Both the position numbers and the translations under genes were made by a program. A stretch of 64,000 bases of DNA from Acinetobacter lwoffii (lineage in GTDB: Bacteria; Pseudomonadota; Gammaproteobacteria; Pseudomonadales; Moraxellaceae): positions 124,001 through 188,000 of the forward strand of contig NZ_JAMXXN010000003.1 of assembly GCF_024129435.1 (NCBI RefSeq). The letters run 5' to 3'. This document shows positions 1 through 8,588 of the stretch, piece after piece. The stretch's first letter is position 1, and the number at the start of each line of letters is the position of its first letter. A model generated the notes under the pieces. That model saw only the letters and a program-made list of their open reading frames with translations, made no database searches and was not told the origin of the DNA.

Positions 1-301
1 TGGTCAGGCCAATACCGCGTCCTTCCTGACGCAAATACAGAATCGCCCCGCGACCTAACTCATTGATCAGCTTTAAAGTCGCCTGCAATTGCGGGCCACA
101 GTCACATTTCAGTGAAGCAAAGGCATCACCGGTTAAACATTCAGAATGTACACGAACCACGACTGGCTCGTCAGAAACTTCTTCAAGTCCTTTAGACAGC
201 GCGACATGTTCTTCGCCAGTCTTAGGGTCTTGAAATACAGTAATTTTAAATTCACCGTGAGCGGTAGGTAATCTTGACGTTGCGACAAATTCGATTGGCA
301 C
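1..301 (-). CDS. ribA: GTP cyclohydrolase II, N-terminal part (runs off the window)
   Basis: This enzyme opens GTP to a diaminopyrimidine, the first committed step of riboflavin synthesis, in the cytoplasm. About 100 codons are visible. They start at a GTG ([10 protein letters not shown]) and include the zinc-binding cysteine cluster [17 protein letters not shown] (Cys55, Cys66, Cys68) and the substrate-binding RQEGRGIGL stretch at residues 91-99, after which the window ends. The GTG start is chosen because the translation begins exactly where Acinetobacter RibA proteins begin. The gene diverges from dxs. A possible -10 (TATACT, minus strand) lies at 334-339. Identity is seen directly from the motifs; only the C-terminal half is missing. 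Confidence 0.93.
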   Translation of the reverse strand, partial: MPIEFVATSRLPTAHGEFKITVFQDPKTGEEHVALSKGLEEVSDEPVVVRVHSECLTGDAFASLKCDCGPQLQATLKLINELGRGAILYLRQEGRGIGLT

Positions 302-513
302 AGCTGAACCCGTTAAATCCTGAAAGTGGCTAAAGTATAGCGTAATGATTGAACATTGGTAGAATTGCAAAGTCGAAATTCTGTATTAGATTTTCTTTTT
401 TGTAGAAAGCAGACGATAATAGTTGATAAATAGTAAGATTATTCAGGATAATCGTAGCCTGCGATTTTTTCACCCCGATGAGATCATTGTTTAATATTGC
501 ATCGCTAGAAGCG

Positions 514-544
514 TAGCTGAATTGAAGCTGCTACAATTCAGCTA
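514..544. promoter_or_regulatory. Perfect 11-bp inverted repeat in the dxs promoter
   Basis: TAGCTGAATTG (514-524) is repeated exactly in inverted form as CAATTCAGCTA (534-544), with nine bases between. It covers the -35 element and the spacer of the proposed dxs promoter, as an operator would. The symmetry is seen directly; the role is inferred. Confidence 0.55.
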
Positions 545-550
545 TATGAT
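522..550 (+). promoter_or_regulatory. Putative sigma70 promoter of dxs
   Basis: TTGAAG (522-527) and TATGAT (545-550) are separated by 17 bases, a good match to the sigma70 consensus. Transcription would start near 557, about 50 bases before the dxs ATG. Confidence 0.55.
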
Positions 551-610
551 CGGGTACTCCCCATTGACCTAGCTTTAGATTTGCCAGGCTTTAGAAGGCT
601 TTGCCATAAT

Positions 611-2521
611 ATGCTGTATACAGAAATCCCTACTCAACGCCCTGTAACACCGTTGCTGGATACGATCAATCATCCTGAGCAACTACGTTTACTCGAGCAA
701 AGCCAGCTAGTACAGGTGGCAGATGAGTTACGTCAATTCATTTTGTATGCTGCCGGGCAAAGTGGTGGACATTTTGGTGCCAACCTCGGTGTTATTGAAC
801 TTACGGTGGCTCTGCACTATTGCTTCAATACTCCACATGACCGTCTGATCTGGGATGTGGGGCATCAGGCCTATCCGCATAAGGCATTGACCGGTCGTCG
901 TGAACAGCTCACCACTATCCGGGCCAAAGATGGTCTGGCAGCCTTTCCGGCACGTGAAGAATCTGAATTTGATACCTTTGGGGTAGGGCATTCTTCGACG
1001 GCGATTTCTGCTGGTCTGGGCATGGCCTTGGCGCGTCGCTACCAGAACAAGCCATGTGAAGTGGTATCGATTATTGGCGATGGCGCCATGACGGCGGGTA
1101 TGGCCTTTGAAGCCTTGAATGATGCCGTGGCACACAGTGCTGATCTAATGGTTGTGCTGAACGACAATGATATGTCGATTTCTTGCAGTACCGGTGGTTT
1201 TGCCAAACATCTGGCTGCCATTTGGGAGCGCGGTGAATTCGTTAATATTACCGAGGAAGGTGAAGCTTACGTACAGCCGCATCCGGAGTGGCTGTATAAC
1301 TCACGCTTGCACTGTGCCGCAACTGATGCCGCAGATAACCTGTTTAAAGCCATCGGCTTTGACTATTTTGGCCCTTATGATGGTCATGATGTCAAACAAC
1401 TGGTGCATGTATTTAAAGCGCTGAAAAAGCGTACAGGCCCACGTCTGATTCATATCTATACTAAAAAGGGCAAGGGCTTTGCGCCGGCCGAATCGGATCA
1501 AATCAAATATCACGCGATTAGCAAGCTTAATGCCATTACCGCTGCCAAGACTGCACCGAAATATTCGGATGTATTTGGACAGTGGCTCTGCGATGAAGCA
1601 GCACAGGACTCGCGCTTGCTCGCGATTACACCGGCCATGTGCGAAGGCTCAGGTATGGTGCAATTTGCCAAAGAATATCCGGAACGTTTTTTCGATGTCG
1701 CGATTGCAGAGCAGCATGCCGTGACGCTGGCTGCGGGCATGGCCTGTGAAGGCTTAAAGCCGGTCGTGGCAATTTATTCGACCTTCCTGCAACGTGGTTA
1801 TGACCAGCTGGTACACGATGTGGCCTTACAAAATCTGGATGTGACCTTCGGTATTGATCGTGCTGGTCTGGTCGGTGAAGATGGTCCGACCCATGCCGGT
1901 GCCTATGACTATGCCTATATGCGAACCATTCCGAATATCGTGATCATGGCACCAAAAGACGAAAATGAATGTCGTCAAATGCTGCATACTGCGTATTTAT
2001 ATCCTGGGCCGGCAGCTGTGCGTTATCCACGTGGCAATGGCTTAGGGGTGGATATCCAGCAAAAGATGCTTGAAATTCCAATCGGCCAGGCGGAAATTGT
2101 CGCCAGCTTTAATGCGCAGTGTGACGAATATATTTCTGTGCTGGCTTTTGGCAGCCGGGTACAGGCCGCAGTCGACGCCGCTGAAGCCTTTGCAGTGAAA
2201 CATGAGATTGGTGTGCGTGTTGTGAACATGCGTTTTATCAAACCTCTTGATACGCAAATGCTGGATGATCTGGCATCAAGCACCAGTCTGTTTGTGACAG
2301 TAGAAGAACATGCCGTGATGGGCGGTGCGGGTAGTGCTGTGAATGAATATTTGGCAGAAGCACAGATTGTGAAACCGATGTTGAATCTGGGTCTGGATGA
2401 TACGTTTATGGCGCAAGCGACCCATGCACAGATGTTGCAGCAAGCGGGTCTGGATGCGCAAGGCATTGAAAAATCGATCAATCAGGCTTGGTCCAGCCTC
2501 GGACAAAGCGTCTTGTCATAA
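611..2521 (+). CDS. dxs: 1-deoxy-D-xylulose-5-phosphate synthase
   Basis: This thiamine-diphosphate enzyme condenses pyruvate with glyceraldehyde 3-phosphate, the entry step of the MEP isoprenoid pathway and a source of thiamine and pyridoxal precursors. The 636-residue protein has the usual length. It shows the DxS N-terminus with [10 protein letters not shown] (51-60), the TPP/Mg motif GDGAM (157-161) followed by the conserved ND of ALNDA, and the transketolase-like [10 protein letters not shown]. The frame is open back to a TTG at 581, but the ATG at 611 gives the family N-terminus [11 protein letters not shown] and is preceded by AGAAGG, so it is preferred. A terminator follows directly, so the gene is probably monocistronic. 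Confidence 0.96.
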   Translation: MLYTEIPTQRPVTPLLDTINHPEQLRLLEQSQLVQVADELRQFILYAAGQSGGHFGANLGVIELTVALHYCFNTPHDRLIWDVGHQAYPHKALTGRREQLTTIRAKDGLAAFPAREESEFDTFGVGHSSTAISAGLGMALARRYQNKPCEVVSIIGDGAMTAGMAFEALNDAVAHSADLMVVLNDNDMSISCSTGGFAKHLAAIWERGEFVNITEEGEAYVQPHPEWLYNSRLHCAATDAADNLFKAIGFDYFGPYDGHDVKQLVHVFKALKKRTGPRLIHIYTKKGKGFAPAESDQIKYHAISKLNAITAAKTAPKYSDVFGQWLCDEAAQDSRLLAITPAMCEGSGMVQFAKEYPERFFDVAIAEQHAVTLAAGMACEGLKPVVAIYSTFLQRGYDQLVHDVALQNLDVTFGIDRAGLVGEDGPTHAGAYDYAYMRTIPNIVIMAPKDENECRQMLHTAYLYPGPAAVRYPRGNGLGVDIQQKMLEIPIGQAEIVASFNAQCDEYISVLAFGSRVQAAVDAAEAFAVKHEIGVRVVNMRFIKPLDTQMLDDLASSTSLFVTVEEHAVMGGAGSAVNEYLAEAQIVKPMLNLGLDDTFMAQATHAQMLQQAGLDAQGIEKSINQAWSSLGQSVLS

Positions 2522-2554
2522 TATCTTAAAAATTTTAGACACATTTTTCCCAAA

Positions 2555-2588
2555 AAAGCCCTGATATTTGCTAAGATATCGGGGCTTT
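2555..2588 (+). terminator. Rho-independent terminator after dxs
   Basis: AAAGCCCTGATAT pairs with ATATCGGGGCTTT (one G-T wobble) around a short loop and ends in a T run. Confidence 0.8.
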
Positions 2589-2635
2589 TATGCATTATTC
2601 TTTATCAGTGTCTTCAAATTTGTAGTGGGTGTTCA

Positions 2636-3466
2636 ATGGAACCTATGGTGGTGATGGCTGCGCGTGCGGCTCAGTTAGTTGGTCAAGAGCTTTTAAAAGC
2701 GCATCAGAATCGTCATAAACTCGATCTACAAGTCGAAGAAAAAGGAATTGATGGTCCGGTAACGCGTGTAGATCGTTATTTGGAACAGTTGACCATCGAT
2801 ACCCTACGTAAAAGCTATAAAAATCACAGTTTCCTTGGTGAAGAGTTTGGCTATCAGGAAGGTAAAGGTCATGACGCCGATTGGTGTTGGGTGATCGATC
2901 CGCTAGATGGTACTTTAAACTTCATTAACGGTTTCCCGCATTTCTGTATCTCTATCGCAGTTCAGCACAAAGGCATTACTCAACACGGGGTGATTTATGA
3001 CCCGGTGAAAGATGAGCTATTCTCTGCGAGTCGTGGTCGTGGTGCCATGATGAACCAGCGCCGTATTCGTGTGAATGTTAAAGACAGCCTGGAAAATACC
3101 TTTATGGCTGTTGGTCACGCTTATCGTGCCAAGCGTAATGGCGAAGTTGTGTCTTATGCCAAGAACCATTTTCAAACCCTGTTAAACGTAACTGAAGCTG
3201 GCGCGCAATATCGTCGTTCAGGTTCTGCAGCATTGGATTTAGCCTATGTTGCTGCAGGTCGTTTCGATGGTTATTTTGAACTTGGTTTAAAACCTTGGGA
3301 TATCGCAGCTGGCGAATTGATCGTGAAAGAAGCAGGCGGTACTGTAGTTGATGCACGTGGTGGTAGCGACTCTATGGAAAATGGTCAAGTTTTGGCTTGT
3401 TCAATGAAAATGCTTAAGCCTTTAATGCAAGCAGTTGTTCCTGCTTGGGGCGAAGCAGCAAAATAA
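2636..3466 (+). CDS. suhB: Inositol-1-monophosphatase family protein SuhB
   Basis: This is a magnesium-dependent inositol monophosphatase. In E. coli the homologue also joins the rRNA transcription antitermination complex. The 276-residue protein carries the metal-binding signatures GEE (68-70) and DPLDGT (88-93), with the family's TLNFINGFPHF following. The second motif WDIAAGELIVKEAGG near residue 219 is also intact. The start ATG at 2636 gives the conserved MEPMVVMAARAA beginning. Terminators on both sides indicate a single-gene unit. The assignment is secure; a role in antitermination is inferred from the family. Confidence 0.93.
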   Translation: MEPMVVMAARAAQLVGQELLKAHQNRHKLDLQVEEKGIDGPVTRVDRYLEQLTIDTLRKSYKNHSFLGEEFGYQEGKGHDADWCWVIDPLDGTLNFINGFPHFCISIAVQHKGITQHGVIYDPVKDELFSASRGRGAMMNQRRIRVNVKDSLENTFMAVGHAYRAKRNGEVVSYAKNHFQTLLNVTEAGAQYRRSGSAALDLAYVAAGRFDGYFELGLKPWDIAAGELIVKEAGGTVVDARGGSDSMENGQVLACSMKMLKPLMQAVVPAWGEAAK

Positions 3467-3497
3467 TCGGGTTTAGATGAATCAGATCTAATATTGA

Positions 3498-3526
3498 GAA
3501 AAGGCGTCCTTCGGGATGCCTTTTTT
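3498..3526 (+). terminator. Rho-independent terminator after suhB
   Basis: AAAAGGCGTCC and GGATGCCTTTTTT form a stem with a TTCG loop region and a T tract. Confidence 0.8.
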
Positions 3527-3710
3527 ATGCACGGAAATTTAAGTCGCGAGAGACTGGTATAGGGGTATTGATGTTTGCTTGAATACTGGAAATATCAGGT
3601 GAATTGGCGAAAAGTGACTTTTTATACCGCCTGTTACATTTTTTATTATATTTTAAGTATTAGAAATATATAGATAAATTAAGAATAAGGGAAATTAGTT
3701 TTAAAACTTA

Positions 3711-3738
3711 ATGACATTGTGGAATATTCTGCTATAAT
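3711..3738 (+). promoter_or_regulatory. Putative sigma70 promoter of the DEAD-box helicase gene
   Basis: ATGACA (3711-3716) and a perfect TATAAT (3733-3738) are 16 bases apart. The predicted start near 3745 leaves a leader of about 270 nt. Confidence 0.65.
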
Positions 3739-3744
3739 TCCGCC

Positions 3745-4018
3745 ACGCACTTAATTTCTGTTCTTTACCTGAACACTATCTTCTAATCATTGTATGCGCG
3801 TGCTGTCCATAGAGAGGACATATCCTTCGCGCCCCAATCGCTTAAGCGATTCCTTCAGGTTTGCGGCCGTAATCATGCGTGCGTTATATCCACATCGTCG
3901 TTACTCGGATCGCTGCTGAATCCTAATATTTTCAGCATTATTTGCTGTGCCGCTTTTTGCCGATGTCCATAATTGTTATTTATTAAATGGAGCACCCACT
4001 TCAGGGTGAATACTCTCT
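3745..4018 (+). promoter_or_regulatory. Structured 5' leader of the DEAD-box helicase mRNA
   Basis: Several hairpins are visible: TGTCC/GGACA (3804-3820), the perfect palindrome AATCGCTTAAGCGATT (3836-3851), and CACCC/GGGTG (3993-4008). The last lies just upstream of the start codon and includes the only Shine-Dalgarno-like run (AGGGTG). Long structured leaders are known for cold-induced DEAD-box helicase mRNAs such as csdA. Thermo- or autoregulation here is inferred. Confidence 0.45.
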
Positions 4019-5893
4019 ATGAGCAAAACTTTTGCTGATTTTTCCCTCGACGAATCTCTAACCCAGGCTCTCGACGCTTTAGGCTTTACTACTCCTACTC
4101 CTGTACAAGAACAAGCGATTCCAGCTGCGCTTGAAGGCAAAGACCTTCTTGTGTCAAGCCAAACAGGTTCTGGTAAAACCGCTGCATTCTTACTGCCTAC
4201 GTTAAATGCGTTGGCAAACCAAGATACATTAGTACCGTTTAAAGACCGTATGAAAGCGGTTACTCAACCGAATATTTTGGTGATTTCACCGACTCGTGAA
4301 TTGGCACAACAGGTATGTCAAGACGCAATCGCATTTGTACGTCACATGAAAGGTGTTCGTATTGCGGCAATCATGGGCGGTATGCCTTTCGGTAAGCAAA
4401 TTCAACAGTTAAAAGGCGCGCAAGTTGTTGTTGCAACTCCAGGTCGTCTACTTGACTTGGTGAATCGTCGTCAAATCAAATTGGATAAAGTTGACGCGTT
4501 AATCGTCGATGAAGCTGACCGTATGCTTGACCTGGGTTTCTCTGAAGACTTAGAAGCAATTGGTGAATTGGCTGCAAACCGCAAACAGACTCTTATGTTC
4601 TCTGCGACTTTTGCACCACGTATCATTACACTTGCAGAACGCATGATGAATGATCCAATGCGTATTTCGATCGAAACTGGTCACTCTACAAATACTGATA
4701 TTACTCAGACTTTGCATTGGACTGACGGTTTCGAGCACAAGAAAAAACTTCTTACTCATTGGTTGAACGAAGAAGACGTTGATCAAGCAGTTGTATTTGC
4801 GTCAACTCAAGAAGATACAGATATGTTGGCTGAAGAACTTGCTGAAGCAGGTCTATCAGTTGTAGCGCTTCACGGTGCTATGCCACAAACTGTTCGTAAC
4901 CGTCGTTTACGTAGCATTCGTGAAGGTCGTGCGAAGATTCTGGTTGCAACTGACGTTGCAGCGCGTGGTCTTGACGTACCAACAATTTCACACGTCATTA
5001 ACTTCGGTCTTCCAATGAAGAACGAAGACTATGTACACCGTATCGGTCGTACAGGTCGTGCGGGTCGTACTGGTAAAGCAATTACTTTGGCGACTTACCG
5101 TGAACGCGGTAAAATCCGTGCTTTGGAAGACTTCCTTGATGCGCGTCTAAACGTATCTGAAATTGAAGGTCTTGAGCCATCTCCACCTCCTGCACGTGGT
5201 AGCCGTGATGGCGCTGGTCGCGGTCGTGGCCGTGATGGCGGTCGTCGTGATGGCGGTCGTGGTGGTTTCGGTGGCGGTCGTCGTTTTGAAGGCGAAAGCA
5301 ACTTCAAACGTCGTGAAGGCGGTGATGATCGTCCACGTCGTAGCTTCGATGACAAACCACGTGGCGAACGTCCGGCATTTGGCGAAGATCGTCCACGTCG
5401 TGACTTCGGTGATCGTCCAGCGCCACGTCGTGAAGGCGGTTTCGGTGATCGTCCACAACGTTCGTTTGATGACCGTCCAAAGCGTGACTTTGGTGACCGT
5501 CCAGCGCCACGTCGTGAAGGTGGTTTTGGCGACCGTCCACAACGTTCGTTTGATGACCGTCCAAAGCGTGACTTCGGTGATCGTCCAGCTCCGCGTCGTG
5601 AAGGTGGTTTTGGTGACCGTCCTCGCTCTAATGATGACAACCGTGGCAACCGTGTAGATTACAAGCCAGCTCGTGAAGGCGGTTATGGTGATCGTCCAAA
5701 ACGTGATTTTGGTGATCGTCCTGCTCCACGTCGTGAAGGTGGTTTCGGTGATCGTCCAGCGCGTTCATTCGGTGATGACCGTCCAAAACGTGATTTCGGT
5801 GATCGTCCAGTACGTCGCAACTTTGATGACAAACCACGTGGTGAACGTTCGTTCGGTGGTGAAGATCGTCCACGTCGTAAATTTAACGACTAA
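4019..5893 (+). CDS. DEAD-box ATP-dependent RNA helicase with Arg/Gly-rich repeat tail
   Basis: This 624-residue protein unwinds RNA duplexes using ATP and is probably involved in ribosome assembly and mRNA remodelling in the cytoplasm. All core motifs are present: Q motif near residues 22-31, Walker A SQTGSGKT (47-54), PTRELAQQ (91-98), TPGRLLD (140-146), DEAD (164-167), SAT (195-197) and HRIGRTGRAGR (340-350). From about residue 388 the tail is low-complexity, rich in Arg, Gly, Asp and Phe, with 28-residue repeats built from FGDRP and PRREGG units. Such tails bind RNA and can drive condensate formation in related helicases. It belongs to the RhlE/CsdA group; the exact subfamily is not resolved. 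It is monocistronic, with a long leader and its own terminator. Confidence 0.92.
   Translation: MSKTFADFSLDESLTQALDALGFTTPTPVQEQAIPAALEGKDLLVSSQTGSGKTAAFLLPTLNALANQDTLVPFKDRMKAVTQPNILVISPTRELAQQVCQDAIAFVRHMKGVRIAAIMGGMPFGKQIQQLKGAQVVVATPGRLLDLVNRRQIKLDKVDALIVDEADRMLDLGFSEDLEAIGELAANRKQTLMFSATFAPRIITLAERMMNDPMRISIETGHSTNTDITQTLHWTDGFEHKKKLLTHWLNEEDVDQAVVFASTQEDTDMLAEELAEAGLSVVALHGAMPQTVRNRRLRSIREGRAKILVATDVAARGLDVPTISHVINFGLPMKNEDYVHRIGRTGRAGRTGKAITLATYRERGKIRALEDFLDARLNVSEIEGLEPSPPPARGSRDGAGRGRGRDGGRRDGGRGGFGGGRRFEGESNFKRREGGDDRPRRSFDDKPRGERPAFGEDRPRRDFGDRPAPRREGGFGDRPQRSFDDRPKRDFGDRPAPRREGGFGDRPQRSFDDRPKRDFGDRPAPRREGGFGDRPRSNDDNRGNRVDYKPAREGGYGDRPKRDFGDRPAPRREGGFGDRPARSFGDDRPKRDFGDRPVRRNFDDKPRGERSFGGEDRPRRKFND
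5399..5650 (+). repeat. 84-bp in-frame tandem repeat in the helicase tail
   Basis: Three adjacent 84-base units begin at 5399, 5483 and 5567. The first two are nearly identical and the third diverges in its last third. A further partial copy lies near 5697-5765. Because the unit is a multiple of three, the reading frame is kept and copy number could vary between strains. Confidence 0.85.
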
Positions 5894-5913
5894 TAGAGTC
5901 GCTAGATGAAGAT

Positions 5914-5942
5914 AAAAAACCGGTAGAAATACCGGTTTTTTT
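5914..5942 (+). terminator. Rho-independent terminator after the helicase gene
   Basis: AAAAACCGGT and ACCGGTTTTT form a stem around AGAAAT-like loop bases and end in a T run. Confidence 0.8.
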
Positions 5943-5944
5943 AT

Positions 5945-6298
5945 GCATTGAGTTTTTTGCTTTTTAACGTAAAATGTCTACTAATTCATATTTTGTCAGG
6001 GTTATGATAATTATTAATATGAAAAGTTTAGCCGCTCGATCTCAATTGATAGAGGTGCATATGCCATATATCGCATTGACTTTGATTTTATGTAATATTA
6101 TCTATTATTTATACAGTGTTTTTAATTAATCAATCTAGTCATTTTAAGCCTAAGTACATATTTTTATTATAAAAAACACGAAATAATCAATTATTGTCAT
6201 CTTTTTATGATATTCACCCACCTTTTTCAACTGCTAACATTTTGAACTTCGTTCCTTTATAGTATGCATGCTGAAAAAATGTAGGAATAAACTCAGCT
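5945..6298. other. AT-rich spacer before the mla operon
   Basis: About 350 bases, strongly AT-rich. It must contain the mla promoter. Near the end are weak candidates (TTGAAC at 6242 and TATAGT at 6258-6263, not well spaced), so none is called. A possible very small membrane-peptide frame at 6061-6129 is listed separately. Confidence 0.5.
6061..6129 (+). CDS. Possible 22-residue membrane peptide
   Basis: The ATG at 6061 follows AGAGGTG by a few bases and opens 22 codons coding MPYIALTLILCN and then a hydrophobic, Tyr-rich end. The whole peptide could form one transmembrane helix. The frame extends upstream to an ATG at 6019 (36 residues) but without a ribosome binding site there. It lies in AT-rich DNA where chance hydrophobic frames are common, so confidence is low. 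Confidence 0.2.
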   Translation: MPYIALTLILCNIIYYLYSVFN

Positions 6299-7117
6299 AT
6301 GAAAAATCAAACAGCGCGAGATACTCAGTCTTTGATTGAAGTCAGGAATTTGAGCTTCAAACGAGGCGAGCGCGTGATTTATGACGACGTGAGTTTAAAT
6401 ATTCGTCGTGGGCAGATTACCGCCATTATGGGGCCATCCGGAACCGGTAAAACCACCTTATTAAGATTGATCGGTGGGCAGCTGACGCCTGAGCATGGTC
6501 AGGTCTTATTGGATGGCAAAGATATTGCCTCGATGTCACGTTCCGAACTTTTTTCAGCACGTGCACGGATGGGTATGCTATTTCAGAGCGGTGCTTTGTT
6601 TACCGATATGAGCGTGTATGAAAATGTCGCGTTTCCAATTCGGGCCCATACCAAACTGCCAGAACATCTAATTAAGGAAATCGTGGCATTGAAACTGGAA
6701 TCCGTCGGCTTGCGCGGTGCAGAGCAAATGATGCCATCGGAACTGTCTGGTGGTATGAACCGACGTGTGGCTTTAGCCCGGGCGATTGCGCTGGACCCTG
6801 AACTAATCATGTACGATGAACCCTTTGCCGGACAAGATCCGATTGTGATGGGGGTGTTGACTCGTTTAATCCGCTCTCTGCGTGAAGCACTGGATCTGAC
6901 CACGATTATTGTCTCGCATGATGTGACAGAAACCTTATCCATTGCTGATTACATTTATATCGTGGCAGAAGGCAAGATCCAGGGCGAGGGGACACCGGCA
7001 GAGCTAAAAGTGCATCCTTCAACTTTTGTGCAGCAATTCCTGACGGGTTCGGTGGAAGGTCCAGTCGATTATCAGTTTAGTCATCGGGCTTACTTAAGTG
7101 ATGAGGTACGTTCATGA
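6299..7117 (+). CDS. mlaF: Phospholipid ABC transporter ATP-binding protein MlaF
   Basis: This is the cytoplasmic ATPase of the MlaFEDB inner-membrane complex, which moves phospholipids between inner and outer membrane to keep outer-membrane lipid asymmetry. The 272-residue protein shows Walker A GPSGTGKT (45-52), a Q-loop at LFQSG (94-98), the variant signature LSGGM (149-153), Walker B LIMYDEP (169-175) and the switch His207. It is the first gene of mlaFEDCB and overlaps mlaE by four bases (ATGA), pointing to translational coupling. Length and motifs match the family, so the call is secure. Confidence 0.95.
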   Translation: MKNQTARDTQSLIEVRNLSFKRGERVIYDDVSLNIRRGQITAIMGPSGTGKTTLLRLIGGQLTPEHGQVLLDGKDIASMSRSELFSARARMGMLFQSGALFTDMSVYENVAFPIRAHTKLPEHLIKEIVALKLESVGLRGAEQMMPSELSGGMNRRVALARAIALDPELIMYDEPFAGQDPIVMGVLTRLIRSLREALDLTTIIVSHDVTETLSIADYIYIVAEGKIQGEGTPAELKVHPSTFVQQFLTGSVEGPVDYQFSHRAYLSDEVRS

Positions 7118-7893
7118 ATGCAATTGCCGCATTAGGTAGACGCGTTATTGAACGTGTACAGGGGATTGGGGTCGCAACCCTGATGCTGTTGCAGATCTTA
7201 TTTTCCATGCCGACCTGGCTTGGGCTAAGACTATTTGTTTATCAGATGTATCGGGTCGGGGTATTGTCCCTGCTGATTATTGTGGTTTCTGGTCTGTTTA
7301 TTGGTGCCGTGCTTGGCTTGCAGATGTTCAGTATTCTGTCGACCTTTGGCAGTGAATCCATGCTTGGTACAGCGGTGGCGTTGACCTTGCTGCGTGAATT
7401 AGCACCTGTAGTCGCGGCTTTGCTGTTTGCAGGACGTGCCGGTTCGGCTTTGACCGCAGAAATTGGTCTGATGAAAGCCACTGAACAATTGTCCAGTATG
7501 GAAATGATCGGGGTGGATCCCTTAAAACGGGTGATTTCGCCACGTCTCTGGGCGGGGATTTTCAGCTTGCCCATGCTTTCGGTGATCTTTGCCGCAGTCG
7601 GAATTATGGGCGGTAAAATGGTCGGTGTAGACTTTTTAGGGGCCGATGAAGGTGCTTATTGGAGCGGCATGGAAAGCAGCGTGCAATTCTATAAAGATGT
7701 CTTGAATGGCACTATTATTAAAAGTTTTGTATTCGCATTAATGTGTACCTGGATTGCGGTATATCAAGGCTATGCCTGTGTACCGACATCGGAAGGTATT
7801 GCAACTTCTACAACGCGTACAGTCGTCTATTCTTCACTGTGCGTTTTAGGCTTTGATTTTGTGTTGACTGCGGTCATGTTCGGAGGTGTTTAA
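7114..7893 (+). CDS. mlaE: Phospholipid ABC transporter permease MlaE
   Basis: This is the integral inner-membrane permease of the Mla complex, forming a dimer that contacts MlaF below and the MlaD hexamer above. The 259-residue protein has five or six hydrophobic segments. It also has the family core around [20 protein letters not shown] with [12 protein letters not shown], which is the coupling region that meets the ATPase. The start ATG overlaps the mlaF stop by four bases and its stop overlaps the mlaD start by one base. No oddities are visible. Confidence 0.95.
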   Translation: MNAIAALGRRVIERVQGIGVATLMLLQILFSMPTWLGLRLFVYQMYRVGVLSLLIIVVSGLFIGAVLGLQMFSILSTFGSESMLGTAVALTLLRELAPVVAALLFAGRAGSALTAEIGLMKATEQLSSMEMIGVDPLKRVISPRLWAGIFSLPMLSVIFAAVGIMGGKMVGVDFLGADEGAYWSGMESSVQFYKDVLNGTIIKSFVFALMCTWIAVYQGYACVPTSEGIATSTTRTVVYSSLCVLGFDFVLTAVMFGGV

Positions 7894-8570
7894 TGAAATC
7901 ACGTACTAGTGAGCTGGCCGTTGGTGTTTTTGTTATTTTATTTGGTATTGCCTTATTCTTTTTAGCGATGCGTGTCAGTGGTCTGGTCGGCAGCAATATT
8001 TCCGACAGCTATAAAATGACGGCAACTTTTGAAAATGTGAATGGCATCAAGCCACGTGCCAAAGTCGCTTTAAGCGGGGTGAAAGTGGGACAGGTCGATG
8101 ATATTACCCTGGATCCTGTAACGCGTCTGGCAACCGTACATATGACCTTAGATGGCTCATTGACCTCATTTAATGCTGAACAATTAAAGCAAGTTCAAGA
8201 GGAAGCTCTGGACGAGTTACGCTACAGCTCGGACTATGAAGCAGCGACACCTGCGCAACAAAAAGACATGGAAAAACAACTGTTAGCTAACATGAAATCC
8301 ATCACCAATATTGATGAGGATGCTTATATTATGGTAGCGACCAATGGGTTATTGGGTGAAAAATACCTGAAAATTATTCCAGGTGGTGGTCTGAACTATT
8401 TGAAACGTGGTGATCAGATTGCCAATACCCAAGGCACCATGGAAATTGAAGATTTAGTGACGAAGTTCATTACTGGCGGTGCCGGTAAATCGTCGGATAG
8501 TCAAGAAACTACCCCAGAACAGGCGACAGTTTCAGAATCGACTGATGCAGAACCTGCATTTGTTGAATAA
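7893..8570 (+). CDS. mlaD: MCE-domain lipid-binding protein MlaD
   Basis: A single N-terminal membrane anchor (about residues 8-28) is followed by a periplasmic MCE domain (FENVNGIKPRAKVALSGVKVG). Six copies are expected to form a ring through which lipids pass. At 225 residues it is longer than the E. coli protein (about 183). Two regions account for this: a hydrophilic, probably helical insertion at about residues 90-140, inside the MCE domain, and an acidic Ser/Thr/Glu tail after about residue 195. The insertion is rich in Gln, Glu and Lys and looks surface-exposed. It lies third in mlaFEDCB, with its ATG overlapping the mlaE stop. Confidence 0.94.
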   Translation: MKSRTSELAVGVFVILFGIALFFLAMRVSGLVGSNISDSYKMTATFENVNGIKPRAKVALSGVKVGQVDDITLDPVTRLATVHMTLDGSLTSFNAEQLKQVQEEALDELRYSSDYEAATPAQQKDMEKQLLANMKSITNIDEDAYIMVATNGLLGEKYLKIIPGGGLNYLKRGDQIANTQGTMEIEDLVTKFITGGAGKSSDSQETTPEQATVSESTDAEPAFVE

Positions 8571-8588
8571 TAGATTGAGGAGATTTCA

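Larger units (their letters stand above)
302..610. other. Divergent ribA/dxs intergenic region
   Basis: This 309-base AT-rich spacer separates the divergent ribA and dxs starts. It holds the dxs promoter and inverted repeat listed separately, and a possible ribA -10 box (334-339, minus strand). No gene or recognisable riboswitch was seen. Confidence 0.6.
3527..4018. other. Helicase promoter and long leader region
   Basis: This stretch of about 490 bases has no convincing gene. The first part is AT-rich. The second part is the 5' leader of the downstream helicase, about 270 nt long if the promoter at 3711-3738 is used. A 60-codon TTG-initiated open frame at 3790-3972 has no ribosome binding site and overlaps the leader hairpins, so it is not called. 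Confidence 0.6.

Noticed and set aside
2023-2481. A 152-codon frame antisense to dxs
   Set aside because: Shadow of the strongly supported dxs gene; composition is not protein-like.
3790-3972. A 60-codon frame in the helicase leader
   Set aside because: TTG start without a ribosome site, cysteine-rich odd composition and overlap with leader hairpins make it unlikely to be translated.
5095-5649. A 184-codon open frame on the strand opposite the helicase gene
   Set aside because: It exists because the coding repeats are multiples of three and Arg/Pro/Gly codons avoid stops on both strands. It has no promoter or ribosome site of its own.
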